A DNA stretch of 64,000 nt from Sphingomonas adhaesiva (GCF_036946125.1 NZ_JAQIJT010000002.1:1982001-2046000), one strand, 5' to 3'. Shown: positions 16,129-25,343, numbered from the stretch's first letter. The notes: generated from the letters alone by a model not told the origin. Program-made: numbers and translations.

Positions 16129-18164
16129 TTCTCCACCACCTCCAGCAGACCGTGCCGCGCCAGCATCGCGGTGGGATCGGCATCGCGCCCGCGGAACGCG
16201 CGGAAGCTGTCGGCCGCCGGTCGCGTCGCGCCCTTCGCCAGCACTTCCTCGCGGAACGCCGTCCCCGTCGCGCGGTCGACCAGCCCGGCCTCGGCAAAGC
16301 GCAGGAAGCCGTCCGCCGCCAGCACCTCGGCCCACAGATAGCTGTAATAGCCCGAGGCGTAGCCGCCCGCGAAGATATGCGCGAAGCCGTGCGGGAAGCG
16401 GTGCCATTCCGGCGGGCGGATCACCGACACCTCGTCGCGCACCGCCTCGATCACCTCCATCGGGTCGCTGCCCAGCGTGCCGAGGTGAAGCAGCAGGTCG
16501 AACAGCGCGAATTCCAGCTGGCGCACGATGAACATGCCCGACTGGAAACGGCGCGCAGACACCATCTTCTCGAACAGTTCGGGCGGCAGCGGCGCGCCGG
16601 TCGCGTGATGCCCCGACATGCCGGTCAGCACCTCGCGGTCCCAGGCGAAATCCTCCATCAGCTGGCTGGGCAGTTCCACCGCATCCCATTCGAACCCGCT
16701 GGTGCCCGCGATCGACGGGCGATCGACGCGGGTGAACAGATGGTGGAGGCAATGCCCCGTCTCGTGCAGCAGGGTGACCACGTCGTTGTGGCTCAGCAGC
16801 GAGGGCGCGGCACCGCCGGCCGGCGCGAAGTTGCAGACCAGATAGGCGACCGGCACGCGCACCATGTTGCCGTCATGAAGCCGCGGGCGCGCCTGCGCCA
16901 TCCACGCGCCGCCGCGCTTGCCGGGGCGGGCGTGCAGGTCGAGATAGAGGCCGGAGAACACCTCGCCCGCATCGTCCACCACATCGAAATAGCGCGCATC
17001 GGGGTGATACAGCGCGACGTCGGTGCGTTCGACCAGCCTGATCCCGAACAGCCGCCCCAGCAGCGCCTGCCACCCCGCGGTGACGCGCTCGACCGGGAAA
17101 TAGCCGCGCACCTCCTGCTCGTCGACCGCGAAGCGCGCCTGGCGCAGGCGGTTGGCGGCGAAGCCGGCATCCCAGGGCTGAAAATCGGCGATCCCCAGCG
17201 TCTCCGCCGCGAAGGCGCGCAATTGCTCCAGATCGCGCTCCGCCGCCGGGCGAGCGCGCTTGCCGAGGTCGCGCAGGAAGGCCAGCACCTCGCCCGCATT
17301 GGGCGCCATCTTGGTTTCCAGCGACCAGGCGACGGGATCGGGGAAGCCGAGCAGCTTCGCCGCTTCGCGCCGCAGCTCCAGGATGCGCGCGATCCGCGGG
17401 CCGTTATCGTATTCGCCCGCGTTCGGCCCCTGGTCGGAGGCGCGGGTGCCATAGGCGCGGTACACCGCGGCGCGCAGGTCGCGATCCTCGGCGAAGGTCA
17501 GCACCGCGTTGACGCTGGGCTGCTGGAGCGTGACGAGCCAGCCGTCCAGCCCCTTCGCCTGCGCGGCGGCGGCGAACATCGCCTTGTCCGTGTCGGACAG
17601 GCCGGCGAGCCGCCCCCCGTCGGTGAGGTGCTCGCTCCACGCGTCGGTCGCGTCGAGCAGCGCGCTGCCGAACTCCGTCGAGAGCGTCGACAGCTCGACC
17701 GAGATCGCGGCGAAGCGGTCGCGATCCTCCGCGTCGAGGGCGACGCCCGCCAGCGTGAAGTCGCGGATGGCGTATTCCACCGCGACGCGATCCGCCTGCG
17801 GCAGGTCGGCGAAGGCGGGGGACGCCTGGAGCGCGGTCAGCACCTCGTACAGGTCGCGGTTCTGCGCCACCGCCATCGAATGCTGGACGAGCTTCTCCTG
17901 CCCCGCGGCATGCGCGGCGCGCAGCTCCGGCGTGTCCGCCACGCCGCGCAGGTGCGACACCGCCGACCAGAGCGCGTCGATCGCCGCCTCGGCGCGCTCC
18001 AGCGGCAGCCACGCCTGATCGAACGTCGTCGGCCGGTCGCGGGTGACGGTGGCGACCGCATCGGCATGGCGCGCGATCGCGGCGTCGAGCGCGGGGGCAA
18101 TGGCGTCCGGCGTGAGCGCGGTGAAGTCCGGCAGCGCCAGCGGATCGAGCAAGGTAGAGGTCAT
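16125..18164 (-). CDS. M3-family oligopeptidase (PrlC/OpdA-like)
   Basis: 679-residue cytosolic zinc metallopeptidase of family M3, which degrades short peptides. The zinc motif reads LLHETGHCLHHLFT (HExxH), with the third ligand glutamate in WDAVELPSQLMEDFAW. The C-terminal FAHIFAGGYASGYYSYLWAEV block that lines the substrate cleft is typical. No signal peptide is present. Length matches oligopeptidase A and peptidyl-dipeptidase Dcp; this C-terminal pattern is shared by both, so the exact specificity is open. It is first gene of a two-gene operon with the asparaginase-like gene, coupled by GTGA. Confidence 0.92.
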   Translation of the reverse strand: MTSTLLDPLALPDFTALTPDAIAPALDAAIARHADAVATVTRDRPTTFDQAWLPLERAEAAIDALWSAVSHLRGVADTPELRAAHAAGQEKLVQHSMAVAQNRDLYEVLTALQASPAFADLPQADRVAVEYAIRDFTLAGVALDAEDRDRFAAISVELSTLSTEFGSALLDATDAWSEHLTDGGRLAGLSDTDKAMFAAAAQAKGLDGWLVTLQQPSVNAVLTFAEDRDLRAAVYRAYGTRASDQGPNAGEYDNGPRIARILELRREAAKLLGFPDPVAWSLETKMAPNAGEVLAFLRDLGKRARPAAERDLEQLRAFAAETLGIADFQPWDAGFAANRLRQARFAVDEQEVRGYFPVERVTAGWQALLGRLFGIRLVERTDVALYHPDARYFDVVDDAGEVFSGLYLDLHARPGKRGGAWMAQARPRLHDGNMVRVPVAYLVCNFAPAGGAAPSLLSHNDVVTLLHETGHCLHHLFTRVDRPSIAGTSGFEWDAVELPSQLMEDFAWDREVLTGMSGHHATGAPLPPELFEKMVSARRFQSGMFIVRQLEFALFDLLLHLGTLGSDPMEVIEAVRDEVSVIRPPEWHRFPHGFAHIFAGGYASGYYSYLWAEVLAADGFLRFAEAGLVDRATGTAFREEVLAKGATRPAADSFRAFRGRDADPTAMLARHGLLEVVEK

Positions 18165-18294
18165 CGGGTCGTCCTATCGTGATGCCGACAGGATAGGAAT
18201 GCGCGGCGTTTGTGGGAAGTGTTCGGGGCAAACCGTCATGCCGGAACAAATCGAAAACCTCTGCGAACGTCGTGGATCGATCGACAATGTCGCC

Positions 18295-18384
18295 GTTCCC
18301 CGGCGCAGGCCGGGGTCCAGTTGGCGTGGCTTTTCCGTCTGTTACCACCGTCCCCCAGCTGGGCCCCGGCCTTCGCCGGGGAAC
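18295..18384 (+). repeat. family B intergenic element, copy 1
   Basis: 90-bp palindrome bounded by GTTCCCCGGCG and CGCCGGGGAAC. Arms of about 24 bases pair, including GGCCGGGG/CCCCGGCC, and enclose a variable centre. A wider inverted pair flanks it: AAACCTCTGCGAACG (near 18255) against TTCGCAGAGGTTTCG (near 18397). Related copies are at 27878-27966 and 44862-44951. The 279-base gap 18165-18443 contains nothing else recognisable. Confidence 0.75.
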
Positions 18385-18443
18385 AAGGAACTGCGTTTCG
18401 CAGAGGTTTCGAACACGTCCGGGGTGACGGAGGTATCAAACGC

Positions 18444-19649
18444 TCACAGCACCCAGTCGAACTGCAGCCACAGCTTCTTGGTATCCGCGCCGAATCCCTT
18501 GGCGCGGTAGTCGGCATAGCGCAGGCTGGCGAGCGTGCGCCCCAGCTTGCCGGCGGCGAGCAGGTCGATCTCGTCGCCATATCGCCGCACCAGCCGGTCG
18601 CTGTCGAAACGGTGGTACACCGCCTGAAGCGACACGCCGCTCCACCGCCCGACCTGCTTCCACCCCCAGCCGGCGCTGGCATAGGCGTCGCGGATGCCGT
18701 CGGGCGGGGTGGTGGTGAACTTGTCGGCCCAGCCCTGGAACTTGAAGATCGCCGACAGCGGGGTCTGGAAGCTGGTCAGCGCGCGGCCGTCATCGGCCCC
18801 CAGCACCTCACGCCCCGCGCCGACGCGCGGGCCGCCCAGATCGAGCGCGACGTCCGCCATCCAGTAATCGGCGCGGAAGCGATTGGGGTTGCGCGCATAG
18901 TCGGACTGACGCGCATAGCTCCCCTGCCACGTCAGCCTGGCCTGGCCGAACGCGCGCGATCCGACGAGGCGCGCGCCATAGGTCTGGCTGGACAGGCGGA
19001 AGCCCTGCAATGCCGCCTCGTCCAGGTCGAGCAGATAGGAGAAGCCGGTGACGGTGCCGACCGGCGTCGCGACGCCCAGGGTGGCGAAGACGGTGTCGCC
19101 GCCGATCGAGCGCGGGCGCGCGCCGGTGCCGTCGATGCCCCAGACGGTCCACACGTTCCACACATAGGTGACGTCCGCCGTCACCCCCTTCAGCGGTTCG
19201 AGCTGCGCGCGCACCGCGTCGAAGGTCTGGCCGTTGTTGCGGATCGCCGCGCCGCCGACGAAGCGTTCGTCCTCCAGCATGATGCGCTGCCGCCCCGCGG
19301 TGACGGTGGCACCGGGCGCGCGATACTGGATCTGCGCGCGGTACAGCGCGATGCTCTGCGGATCGCCGATTAGCGGGCGGAGGGTCGAAGGTCCCTCCAC
19401 CCCGTTGTAATAGTCTGCGACGATGGCGAGATTGCCCTGCGCCTCCGCCAGCGCCGACCAGCGCCCGCGCGTCGCCTCCAGCCCCGAACGGACACGCACC
19501 GTCACCGCGTCCGAGTCCTGCGGCAGGTCGTCCTGCTCGACATGCTCCTCGCGCAGCCGCGCCTCCACCACTGGCTTCAGCGCGACCGTCTCCGCCACTG
19601 CCGGAGAGGCGATGGCGAGCAGCAGGCACGAGGCGGCAAAACAGCGCAT
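18444..19649 (-). CDS. alginate-export-type outer membrane protein
   Basis: 401-residue outer-membrane beta-barrel. It has a signal peptide (MRCFAASCLLLAIASPAVA), then VALKPVVEARLREEHVEQDD and repeated amphipathic strands with RQRI, DYWMADVALDLGGPRVGAG and a C-terminal strand ending LWLQFDWVL with hydrophobic termini, as outer-membrane barrels have. The pattern fits the alginate_exp porin family, common in sphingomonads and not restricted to alginate. The upstream frame is open, but the ATG at 19649 gives the signal peptide. It lies 71 bases after the DUF2256 gene on the same strand. Substrate unknown. Confidence 0.78.
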   Translation of the reverse strand: MRCFAASCLLLAIASPAVAETVALKPVVEARLREEHVEQDDLPQDSDAVTVRVRSGLEATRGRWSALAEAQGNLAIVADYYNGVEGPSTLRPLIGDPQSIALYRAQIQYRAPGATVTAGRQRIMLEDERFVGGAAIRNNGQTFDAVRAQLEPLKGVTADVTYVWNVWTVWGIDGTGARPRSIGGDTVFATLGVATPVGTVTGFSYLLDLDEAALQGFRLSSQTYGARLVGSRAFGQARLTWQGSYARQSDYARNPNRFRADYWMADVALDLGGPRVGAGREVLGADDGRALTSFQTPLSAIFKFQGWADKFTTTPPDGIRDAYASAGWGWKQVGRWSGVSLQAVYHRFDSDRLVRRYGDEIDLLAAGKLGRTLASLRYADYRAKGFGADTKKLWLQFDWVL

Positions 19650-19720
19650 GGAACGACGAATCCGGTGGGTGAGGCGCCCCTTCCTACAGCTTTGAGGGTA
19701 AGCGAACAGTAACCCTGTCG

Positions 19721-19876
19721 CTAGGCGGCATCGCCCTTCCCCCGCGCGCTCGTCCGGCACCGATCCGAGCAATATTTCACCTGATCCCAATCGCGCGCCC
19801 ATTTCTTGCGCCAGGCGAACGGACGCTGGCACACGACACAGGTCTTGGTCGGCAGATGCGGCTTGCGGTGGGTCAT
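19721..19876 (-). CDS. DUF2256 zinc-ribbon protein
   Basis: 51-residue DUF2256 protein with two cysteine pairs, Cys13/Cys16 (TCVVC) and Cys36/Cys40 (YCSDRC), around a Trp-rich helix (AWRKKWARDWDQVKYC). It is likely a small zinc-binding protein. The function is unknown, but the family is often encoded beside cryptochrome/photolyase-like genes, and an Fe-S photolyase gene lies about 2.3 kb upstream in the same run. The ATG overlaps the stop of the flavoprotein gene by four bases (ATGA). Confidence 0.9.
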   Translation of the reverse strand: MTHRKPHLPTKTCVVCQRPFAWRKKWARDWDQVKYCSDRCRTSARGKGDAA

Positions 19877-20775
19877 GCGCTGCGCCGGATCGGCACGCGC
19901 GCGGCGAGGTCGTTGCGGATCGTCGTCGCCGCCACCCCGCCCTCGCCCATGGCGTGGCTGATCTGGTCGAGCCCGAGCACCACGTCGCCCGCGGCATACA
20001 GGCCGCGGACGCCGGTGCGCTGGTGCGCATCGACGATCATGCAGCCGTCGGGGCTGACCTCCGCCCCCAGCATCCGCGCCAGCCCCGAATGGATCGCGGA
20101 ACCCATCGCGGGATAAGCGGTGTCGAAGGCCCGCCCGCCGATCAGGATCGCGTCGTCCGCCAGCGCGATCGGACCGCACGGGACCTCCGCGACGGCGACG
20201 CCCGCCGCGTCCAGCGCCGCCCGCGCCGCCGCGTCGAGGTCGTGCGCGCCATCGGGGGCGATCAGCGTGACGTCGGCGGTATAGCTGCGCAGGAACAGCG
20301 CCTCCCTGACCCCGCGCTCGCCCGTGCCGATCACCGCGACGCGGCGGTCGGTCACCTCGTAACCGTCGCAGATCGGGCAATAGCGCAGCAGCCCGCGCGC
20401 CAGCGCCGCATCATGCATGGCATCGTCCATCGCGGGACGGTGGTTGGTCACCCCCGTCGCCAGCAGCACCGCGCGCGCCGCCACCTCCTGCTCCCCCGCC
20501 GCCGCGGCGAAACCGTCCTCCAGCCGCACCAGCGCCGTTACCTCGGCATCGATCAGCCGCGCGCCGTAGCGGGCGGCCTGATCGCGCATCCGCCCGACCA
20601 GCTCCGCGCCGCCGATGCCCTCCGGGAAACCCGCATGGTTGCGCGTCCGCGGGATCAGAGTCGCGCGCCCGCCGCCGCGGTCGGCCACGACGACCGACAG
20701 GTGGAAACGCGCGAGATAGATCGCCGCGGTCAGCCCGGCCGGGCCACCGCCCACGATCAGCACGTCCACCCTCAT
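19873..20775 (-). CDS. thioredoxin reductase-like NAD(P)/FAD oxidoreductase
   Basis: 300-residue flavoprotein with an N-terminal FAD motif GGGPAGLTAAIYLAR (residues 9-23), the redox pair C133-P-I-C136 in YCPICDGYE, a GTGERG NAD(P)-binding turn and the C-terminal FAD motif GLYAAGDVV. This is the layout of thioredoxin reductase and its bacterial relatives. The partner protein is not evident. It is coupled by a 4-bp overlap to DUF2256 and 37 bases downstream of the Hsp70-like gene, so it is part of a minus-strand redox and repair-flavoured run. Confidence 0.88.
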   Translation of the reverse strand: MRVDVLIVGGGPAGLTAAIYLARFHLSVVVADRGGGRATLIPRTRNHAGFPEGIGGAELVGRMRDQAARYGARLIDAEVTALVRLEDGFAAAAGEQEVAARAVLLATGVTNHRPAMDDAMHDAALARGLLRYCPICDGYEVTDRRVAVIGTGERGVREALFLRSYTADVTLIAPDGAHDLDAAARAALDAAGVAVAEVPCGPIALADDAILIGGRAFDTAYPAMGSAIHSGLARMLGAEVSPDGCMIVDAHQRTGVRGLYAAGDVVLGLDQISHAMGEGGVAATTIRNDLAARVPIRRSA

Positions 20776-20812
20776 GCGCGCGGCAACGGCAGGCGCGCGC
20801 GGCGGTTCCCGC

Positions 20813-22108
20813 TCAGGCGGTCCAGGGGGTCAGGTCGTCCTCCGCCCCGATCAGCGCGAGGCCGTGCGCGATCGACGTCAGCTCGCCCCCGGTCGCGATC
20901 CGCTCCTCGCCGAAGCGGCGCAGGAACAGCGCGCGGATCGCCGGGATCAGCGAGGAACCGCCGGTCAGGAACACGCGGTCGATCGCCTCGACCGGCAGCG
21001 CCGCCTTCGCGAGCGCGGCGTTCATCGCCGCCTCGATCCGGCGCAGGTCGTCGGCGATCCACGCCTCGAACGCGTCGCGGCGCACCTCCGCCTCGATACG
21101 CACGCCGCCGCCCTCGAACCGGAACGGTGCCACCTCCGCGTCCGACAGCGCGCGCTTCACGCGGCCGACCGCGTCGTAGAGCGGAAAACCCTGCTCGTTC
21201 TCGATCAGCGCGATCATCCGCCCGATCGCCGCGGGGTCGAGCGCGTCGCGCTGGAGCCGGCGCAACTCCTCCAGCGTGCGGCGATTGCGCATCATCGCCA
21301 GGCGCGACCAGTCGGCGACATCGTTGAAATAGCCGCCGGGGATCTCCAGCAGCTTGCCCATCGAGCGATATTGCCCGCCCTTGCCCAGCAGCGGCAGCAC
21401 CAGCTGCGTCACGATCCGCTGATCGAAACGGTCGCCCGCGATCCCGACGCCCGCGCTGGCGAGCGGCACGCAGCGCCGCGCCGCGCCCGGCGCCGCGACC
21501 CGCACGATCGAGAAATCGGTCGTGCCCCCGCCGAAGTCCGCGACCAGGATCGTCGCGGGCTCGCTCAGCCGCGTGGCATAGCTGTGCGCCGCGCCCAGCG
21601 GCTCGTAGACGTAATGCACCTGCGCCCCGAACGCGGCCATCATCGCATCGTAGCGCGTCCGCGCCAGCGCCGCGTCCGCGCGCGCCCCCGCATATTCGAC
21701 CGGACGCCCGACGACGACGCGCGCGGGGCGCCGATCCAGCTGCCCGCCGGCGTGCATGACCAGCTTCTGCAACAGCAGCCGCCCTATATCCTCGAACCGG
21801 AACGGCTTGTTGAAGATCAGCGCGCGGTCGAACAGCGGGCTGGCGGCGACGCTCTTGAACGACTGAATGAAGCGGCTGTCGAGCGGCGACTGGAGATATT
21901 CGTCGATCGCCCACGGCCCCGCCTCGCTGGCGATGCCGTTCCAGCCCTGCTCGTCCTCCCAGAAGCACAGCGCCGAGCGGAACACCGCGCCCGCCGCCGC
22001 CTCGCCCGCGAACTCGATCAGCCGCGACCGTCCCGCGCCGTCCGCCGCCGCGACGACGGTATTGGTGGTGCCGAAGTCGAGCCCCAGCGCAACGATGTCG
22101 TCGGCCAC
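20813..22108 (-). CDS. Hsp70-family protein, YegD-like (ATPase domain only)
   Basis: 431-residue actin/Hsp70-fold ATPase. Phosphate 1 motif GLDFGTTNTVVA, phosphate 2 VADFGGGTTDFS and adenosine motif VFLTGGSSLIPAIRA are intact. No peptide-binding domain follows, as in E. coli YegD. The role of this subfamily is not established, though chaperone-like function is assumed. The start at 22108 gives MADDIVALGLDFG and has a GGAGCA site about five bases upstream. It is flanked on the same strand by the photolyase gene (71 bases away) and the flavoprotein gene. Confidence 0.88.
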   Translation of the reverse strand: MADDIVALGLDFGTTNTVVAAADGAGRSRLIEFAGEAAAGAVFRSALCFWEDEQGWNGIASEAGPWAIDEYLQSPLDSRFIQSFKSVAASPLFDRALIFNKPFRFEDIGRLLLQKLVMHAGGQLDRRPARVVVGRPVEYAGARADAALARTRYDAMMAAFGAQVHYVYEPLGAAHSYATRLSEPATILVADFGGGTTDFSIVRVAAPGAARRCVPLASAGVGIAGDRFDQRIVTQLVLPLLGKGGQYRSMGKLLEIPGGYFNDVADWSRLAMMRNRRTLEELRRLQRDALDPAAIGRMIALIENEQGFPLYDAVGRVKRALSDAEVAPFRFEGGGVRIEAEVRRDAFEAWIADDLRRIEAAMNAALAKAALPVEAIDRVFLTGGSSLIPAIRALFLRRFGEERIATGGELTSIAHGLALIGAEDDLTPWTA

Positions 22109-22179
22109 GCGGGTGCTCCTTCGATCACCGGGAAAGGGCGGCGCCTATCGCACGGTGCGGGGGCGCGCGCAACGACCGC

Positions 22180-23733
22180 TCACGACCGCGCCCAGCCCGG
22201 CCGTGCGGGCGCCAGCGTGGCCAGGAACGCCGCCGCGCTGTCGCGGTATGCCGCCCGCGTGTCCGGCGTCATCCGGTTCCACGTCGCGTACATGTTCGCC
22301 ATCCGCCGGTTGCGCGCGAACCGCCGCTCGTGCCGCGCGAGGAAGTCCCAGTACAGCGCGTTGAACGGGCACGCGCCCTCCCCGGTCTTCTTCTTCACGT
22401 CGTACCGGCACGCCCCGCAATGGTCCGACATGCGGTCGATATAGGCGCCGCCCCCGGCATAGGGCTTGGTCGCCATCCGCCCGCCATCGGCGTGCTGGCT
22501 CATCCCGATGACGTTGGGCAGTTCGACCCATTCATAGGCGTCGGCATAGACGACCAGGAACCAGTCGGCGACCTCCTGCGGCCGTACGCCCGCCAGCATC
22601 GCGAAATTGCCGAGCACCATCAGCCGCTGGATATGGTGCGCATAGCCGTGGTCGCGGGTGTTGCGCACCGCCTCCGCCACACACAGCATGTCGGTGTCCC
22701 CCGTCCAGTAGAAGTCGGGGAGCGCGCGCGTGGCGCCCAGCGCATTGGCGTCCGCCACCTCGGGCATCTCCAGCCAGTAATAGCCGCGGACATATTCGCG
22801 CCAGCCGATGATCTGGCGGACGAAGCCCTCCGCCGCGTTCAGCGGCACGTCGCCCGCGGTATAGGCCTGCGCGGCGGCCGTCGCGACCTCCAGCGGGGTC
22901 AGCAGCCCCAGGTTGATCGCGGGGCTGAGCCAGCTGTGGAACAGCCAGTCCTGCCCGGTGACCATCGCATCCTGAAACGTGCCGAAATGCGGCAGCGCGG
23001 TGCGGACGAAATGCGTCAGCGCGCGGCGCGCCTGTGCCGCGGTGACCGGAAGCGCGAACCCCTCCAGCCGCCCGAAATGGTCGCCGAAGCGCGCGGCGAC
23101 CAACGCCATCACCTCGCGCGTGATCGCATCGGGCGCGACCGCGAGCGGTTCGGGGTAATTGACCCCGCGCTTGGGGGGCGCACGGTTCTCCTTGTCGAGA
23201 TTCCACCGGCCGCCCTCCGGCTTGCCGTCGGCCGTCATCAGCAGCCCGGTCTTGCGCCGCATCTCGCGGTAGAAGAACTCCATCACCAGATCGTTGCGCG
23301 ACTGCGCCCAGGTCTGGAACTCCAGCAGCGAACAGATGAAGCGGTCGTCGGGAATGACCTCGACCGGCACGCCGAGCGAGCCGGCCCAGCCGTCGATCAT
23401 CTCCTTCACGCGCCATTCGCCGGGCTCGACGATGCGGACCGCGCGCGCGGCATGCCGCTTCACCGCGCGCGCTACCTCGCCGGTGAAGCTGCCGGTGTTG
23501 GCCGGATCGTCGAGCCGGATATAGTCCACGCGCCAGCCCGCCGCGCGCAGCTCGTCGGCGAAATGCCGCATCGCCGACAGGATCAGCGCGATCTTGCGCT
23601 GGTGATGGCGGACATAGGTCGTCTCCTGTGCCACCTCCATCAGCAGCACGACCGCCTCGTCCGGCGCCACGTCGCGCAGCGAGGCGAGGCCGTGCGACAG
23701 CTGGTCGCCCAGCACCGGGATCAGGATCGTCAT
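22180..23733 (-). CDS. Fe-S bacterial cryptochrome/photolyase (PhrB-type)
   Basis: 517-residue member of the FeS-BCP/CryPro class, FAD and [4Fe-4S] proteins known as (6-4) photolyases or light sensors. The four cluster cysteines are Cys341, Cys429, Cys432 and Cys445. Their spacing (88, 3 and 13 residues) equals that of Agrobacterium PhrB as I know it. The N-terminal antenna domain starts MTILIPVLGDQLSHGL, and the FAD pocket has FVRQIIGWREYVRGYYW and the LPNVIGMSQHADGG block. The ATG at 23733 gives the family N-terminus. It follows the ArsB-like gene by 86 bases and precedes the Hsp70-like gene. Confidence 0.93.
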   Translation of the reverse strand: MTILIPVLGDQLSHGLASLRDVAPDEAVVLLMEVAQETTYVRHHQRKIALILSAMRHFADELRAAGWRVDYIRLDDPANTGSFTGEVARAVKRHAARAVRIVEPGEWRVKEMIDGWAGSLGVPVEVIPDDRFICSLLEFQTWAQSRNDLVMEFFYREMRRKTGLLMTADGKPEGGRWNLDKENRAPPKRGVNYPEPLAVAPDAITREVMALVAARFGDHFGRLEGFALPVTAAQARRALTHFVRTALPHFGTFQDAMVTGQDWLFHSWLSPAINLGLLTPLEVATAAAQAYTAGDVPLNAAEGFVRQIIGWREYVRGYYWLEMPEVADANALGATRALPDFYWTGDTDMLCVAEAVRNTRDHGYAHHIQRLMVLGNFAMLAGVRPQEVADWFLVVYADAYEWVELPNVIGMSQHADGGRMATKPYAGGGAYIDRMSDHCGACRYDVKKKTGEGACPFNALYWDFLARHERRFARNRRMANMYATWNRMTPDTRAAYRDSAAAFLATLAPARPGWARS

Positions 23734-23819
23734 GCGCGCGCCAACGCGTGAGCCCCGTGCGCGGGGGCAACGCCGGACATCGGGTGTGCGTTTACCCGTC
23801 ATCGCGAGCGGACTCGCCG

Positions 23820-25070
23820 CTACCCGATCAGCAGCCGCGCGCCCAAAGCGACCGCGAGCGCGGGGAACATCGTCACCGCACCGACCTTCAGGAAACGCCG
23901 GAAGCCGACGTCCTCGCCCTCCCGCCGGATCGCCTGCAGCCACAGGATGGTCGCCAGCGACCCGGTGATCGACAGGTTGGGACCCAGGTCGACCGCGATC
24001 AGCAGCGCATCGACCACCAGCCGCGGCGGATGCGCCTGCGCCACCGCCTCGCTCGCGATCAATCCGGCCGGCAGGTTGTTGACGAGGTTCGACCCCACCG
24101 CCAGCGCGCCCCCGGCGACCGCCGCCGCCTGCGTCGGATCGGCGGACAGCGCACGCAGCCACGCCGCGATCGCCGCGATCACCCCGCTGCGATCGAGCGC
24201 CTCGACCAGCACGAAAAGCCCCGCCACCAGCGGCAGGACGCTCCACGAGACGTCGCGCGCGATCCCGAGCGGCGAGGTGCGCGTCATCGCCGCGACGAAC
24301 AGTGTGGTCGCCACCCCCGCGATGCACGTCGGCAACCCCAGTGCGCGGTCGAGCGCGGAGGCCGCCAGCAGCACGGCCGCGGTCGCGACGATCCCCGCCA
24401 GCGCCGCCTTGCCCCCCGACGACAGCGCGTCGCGCGCCACGTCGGTCGCGCAGGTGCCCGCGATCCGCGCCCGCTCGGCCCAGCGCAGCGCGGCGAAGGT
24501 GACGACGATCGCACCGAGCGAAGGCCAGGCGAACGACGCGAACCACTGCCCCAGCGGCGGCATCGTCCCGCCATAGAGGACGAGGTTCGCCGGGTTGGAG
24601 ATCGGCAGCACGAAGCTGGCGGCATTGGCGACCAGCGCACAGGCGAACAGCAGCGGCAGCGGATCGGCGCGGGCATGGCGCGCGGCGGCATAGACCGCCG
24701 GCGTCAGCACGACCGCGGTCGCGTCGTTCGACAGGAACGTCGTCGTGACGACCCCCGCGGCATAGACCAGCGCGAACAGTCGCGGCGTCGAGCCCCTCGC
24801 ATGGCGCACCGCGGTCGCCGCGACCCAGTCGAACAGGCCGTGCCGCCGCGCGGTTTCGCTCAGCAGCATCATGCCGATCAGGAAGAGATAGACGTCGCCG
24901 CCCTTCCCCGCCGCGGCGATGGCGGCGGACAGCGGCAGTAGCCCCGCGACGAGCAGGACGACCGCGCCCAGCACCGCCCAGATCGCCTCCGGCCAGCGGA
25001 ACGGGCGCACGATCACGCCCGCGGTCGACAGCGCGCAAATGCCCCAGGTGGCGGTGGTGGCGAGGATCAT
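23820..25070 (-). CDS. ArsB/NhaD-superfamily permease
   Basis: 416-residue polytopic membrane protein of the ion-transporter superfamily that includes ArsB and SLC13. About eleven hydrophobic segments are visible, with two hairpin regions carrying the repeated helix-turn motifs TTTFLSNDATAVVLTP and GSNLVNNLPAGLIASE. Such N-D and N-N-P signatures mark the substrate site of this superfamily. NPANLVLYGG is also typical of ArsB-like proteins. No arsenic operon genes (arsR, arsC) are adjacent, so substrate assignment to arsenite is only a possibility. The ATG at 25070 starts MILATTATWGICAL. Confidence 0.85.
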   Translation of the reverse strand: MILATTATWGICALSTAGVIVRPFRWPEAIWAVLGAVVLLVAGLLPLSAAIAAAGKGGDVYLFLIGMMLLSETARRHGLFDWVAATAVRHARGSTPRLFALVYAAGVVTTTFLSNDATAVVLTPAVYAAARHARADPLPLLFACALVANAASFVLPISNPANLVLYGGTMPPLGQWFASFAWPSLGAIVVTFAALRWAERARIAGTCATDVARDALSSGGKAALAGIVATAAVLLAASALDRALGLPTCIAGVATTLFVAAMTRTSPLGIARDVSWSVLPLVAGLFVLVEALDRSGVIAAIAAWLRALSADPTQAAAVAGGALAVGSNLVNNLPAGLIASEAVAQAHPPRLVVDALLIAVDLGPNLSITGSLATILWLQAIRREGEDVGFRRFLKVGAVTMFPALAVALGARLLIG

Positions 25071-25148
25071 GCACGCGTCCGTGACGAAGAATGAACGCCG
25101 CGGCAACGGCGGTCGTGGGCAGAAGGTCCGTCCAGCCTCCCCCGTCAT

Positions 25149-25329
25149 CCCGGCTCAGGGCGGGACCTTTGTAAAAGTCTCCACCGTGCTCCTGCGAAGG
25201 CAGGAGCCCTGGGTTGCCGGTCCCTACAGGCGTCGTTCTGCCTGACCCTGGGCTCCTGCCTGCCCAGGAGCACGGCGTGGGCTCGACGCCGTTGCACCCG
25301 TTTTGCAAACGTCCCGCTCAGGGCCGGGG
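25149..25329 (-). repeat. family A intergenic element, copy 2 (inverted)
   Basis: 181-bp element with the same two-arm, double-hairpin design as copies 1 and 3 but in the opposite orientation: its central spacer matches theirs only as the reverse complement. The flank GTGGGCTCGACGCCGTTGCA is the complement of a segment just inside copy 3. It fills most of the 273-base gap between the permease and cysE genes. Confidence 0.8.
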
Positions 25330-25343
25330 TGACGGGAGCAACC

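Noticed and set aside
18444..20030. Single 528-residue protein spanning the alginate-export gene and the DUF2256 region
   Set aside because: The first 127 residues are an out-of-frame shadow of DUF2256 and the flavoprotein gene; a clean signal peptide starts at 19649.
23820..25070. Arsenic-resistance locus
   Set aside because: Only an ArsB/NhaD-superfamily permease is present; no arsR, arsC or acr3-type partner is adjacent.
22180..25308. 1042-residue fusion of photolyase with an upstream domain
   Set aside because: The upstream part is the out-of-frame permease gene; the photolyase has its own typical N-terminus at 23733.
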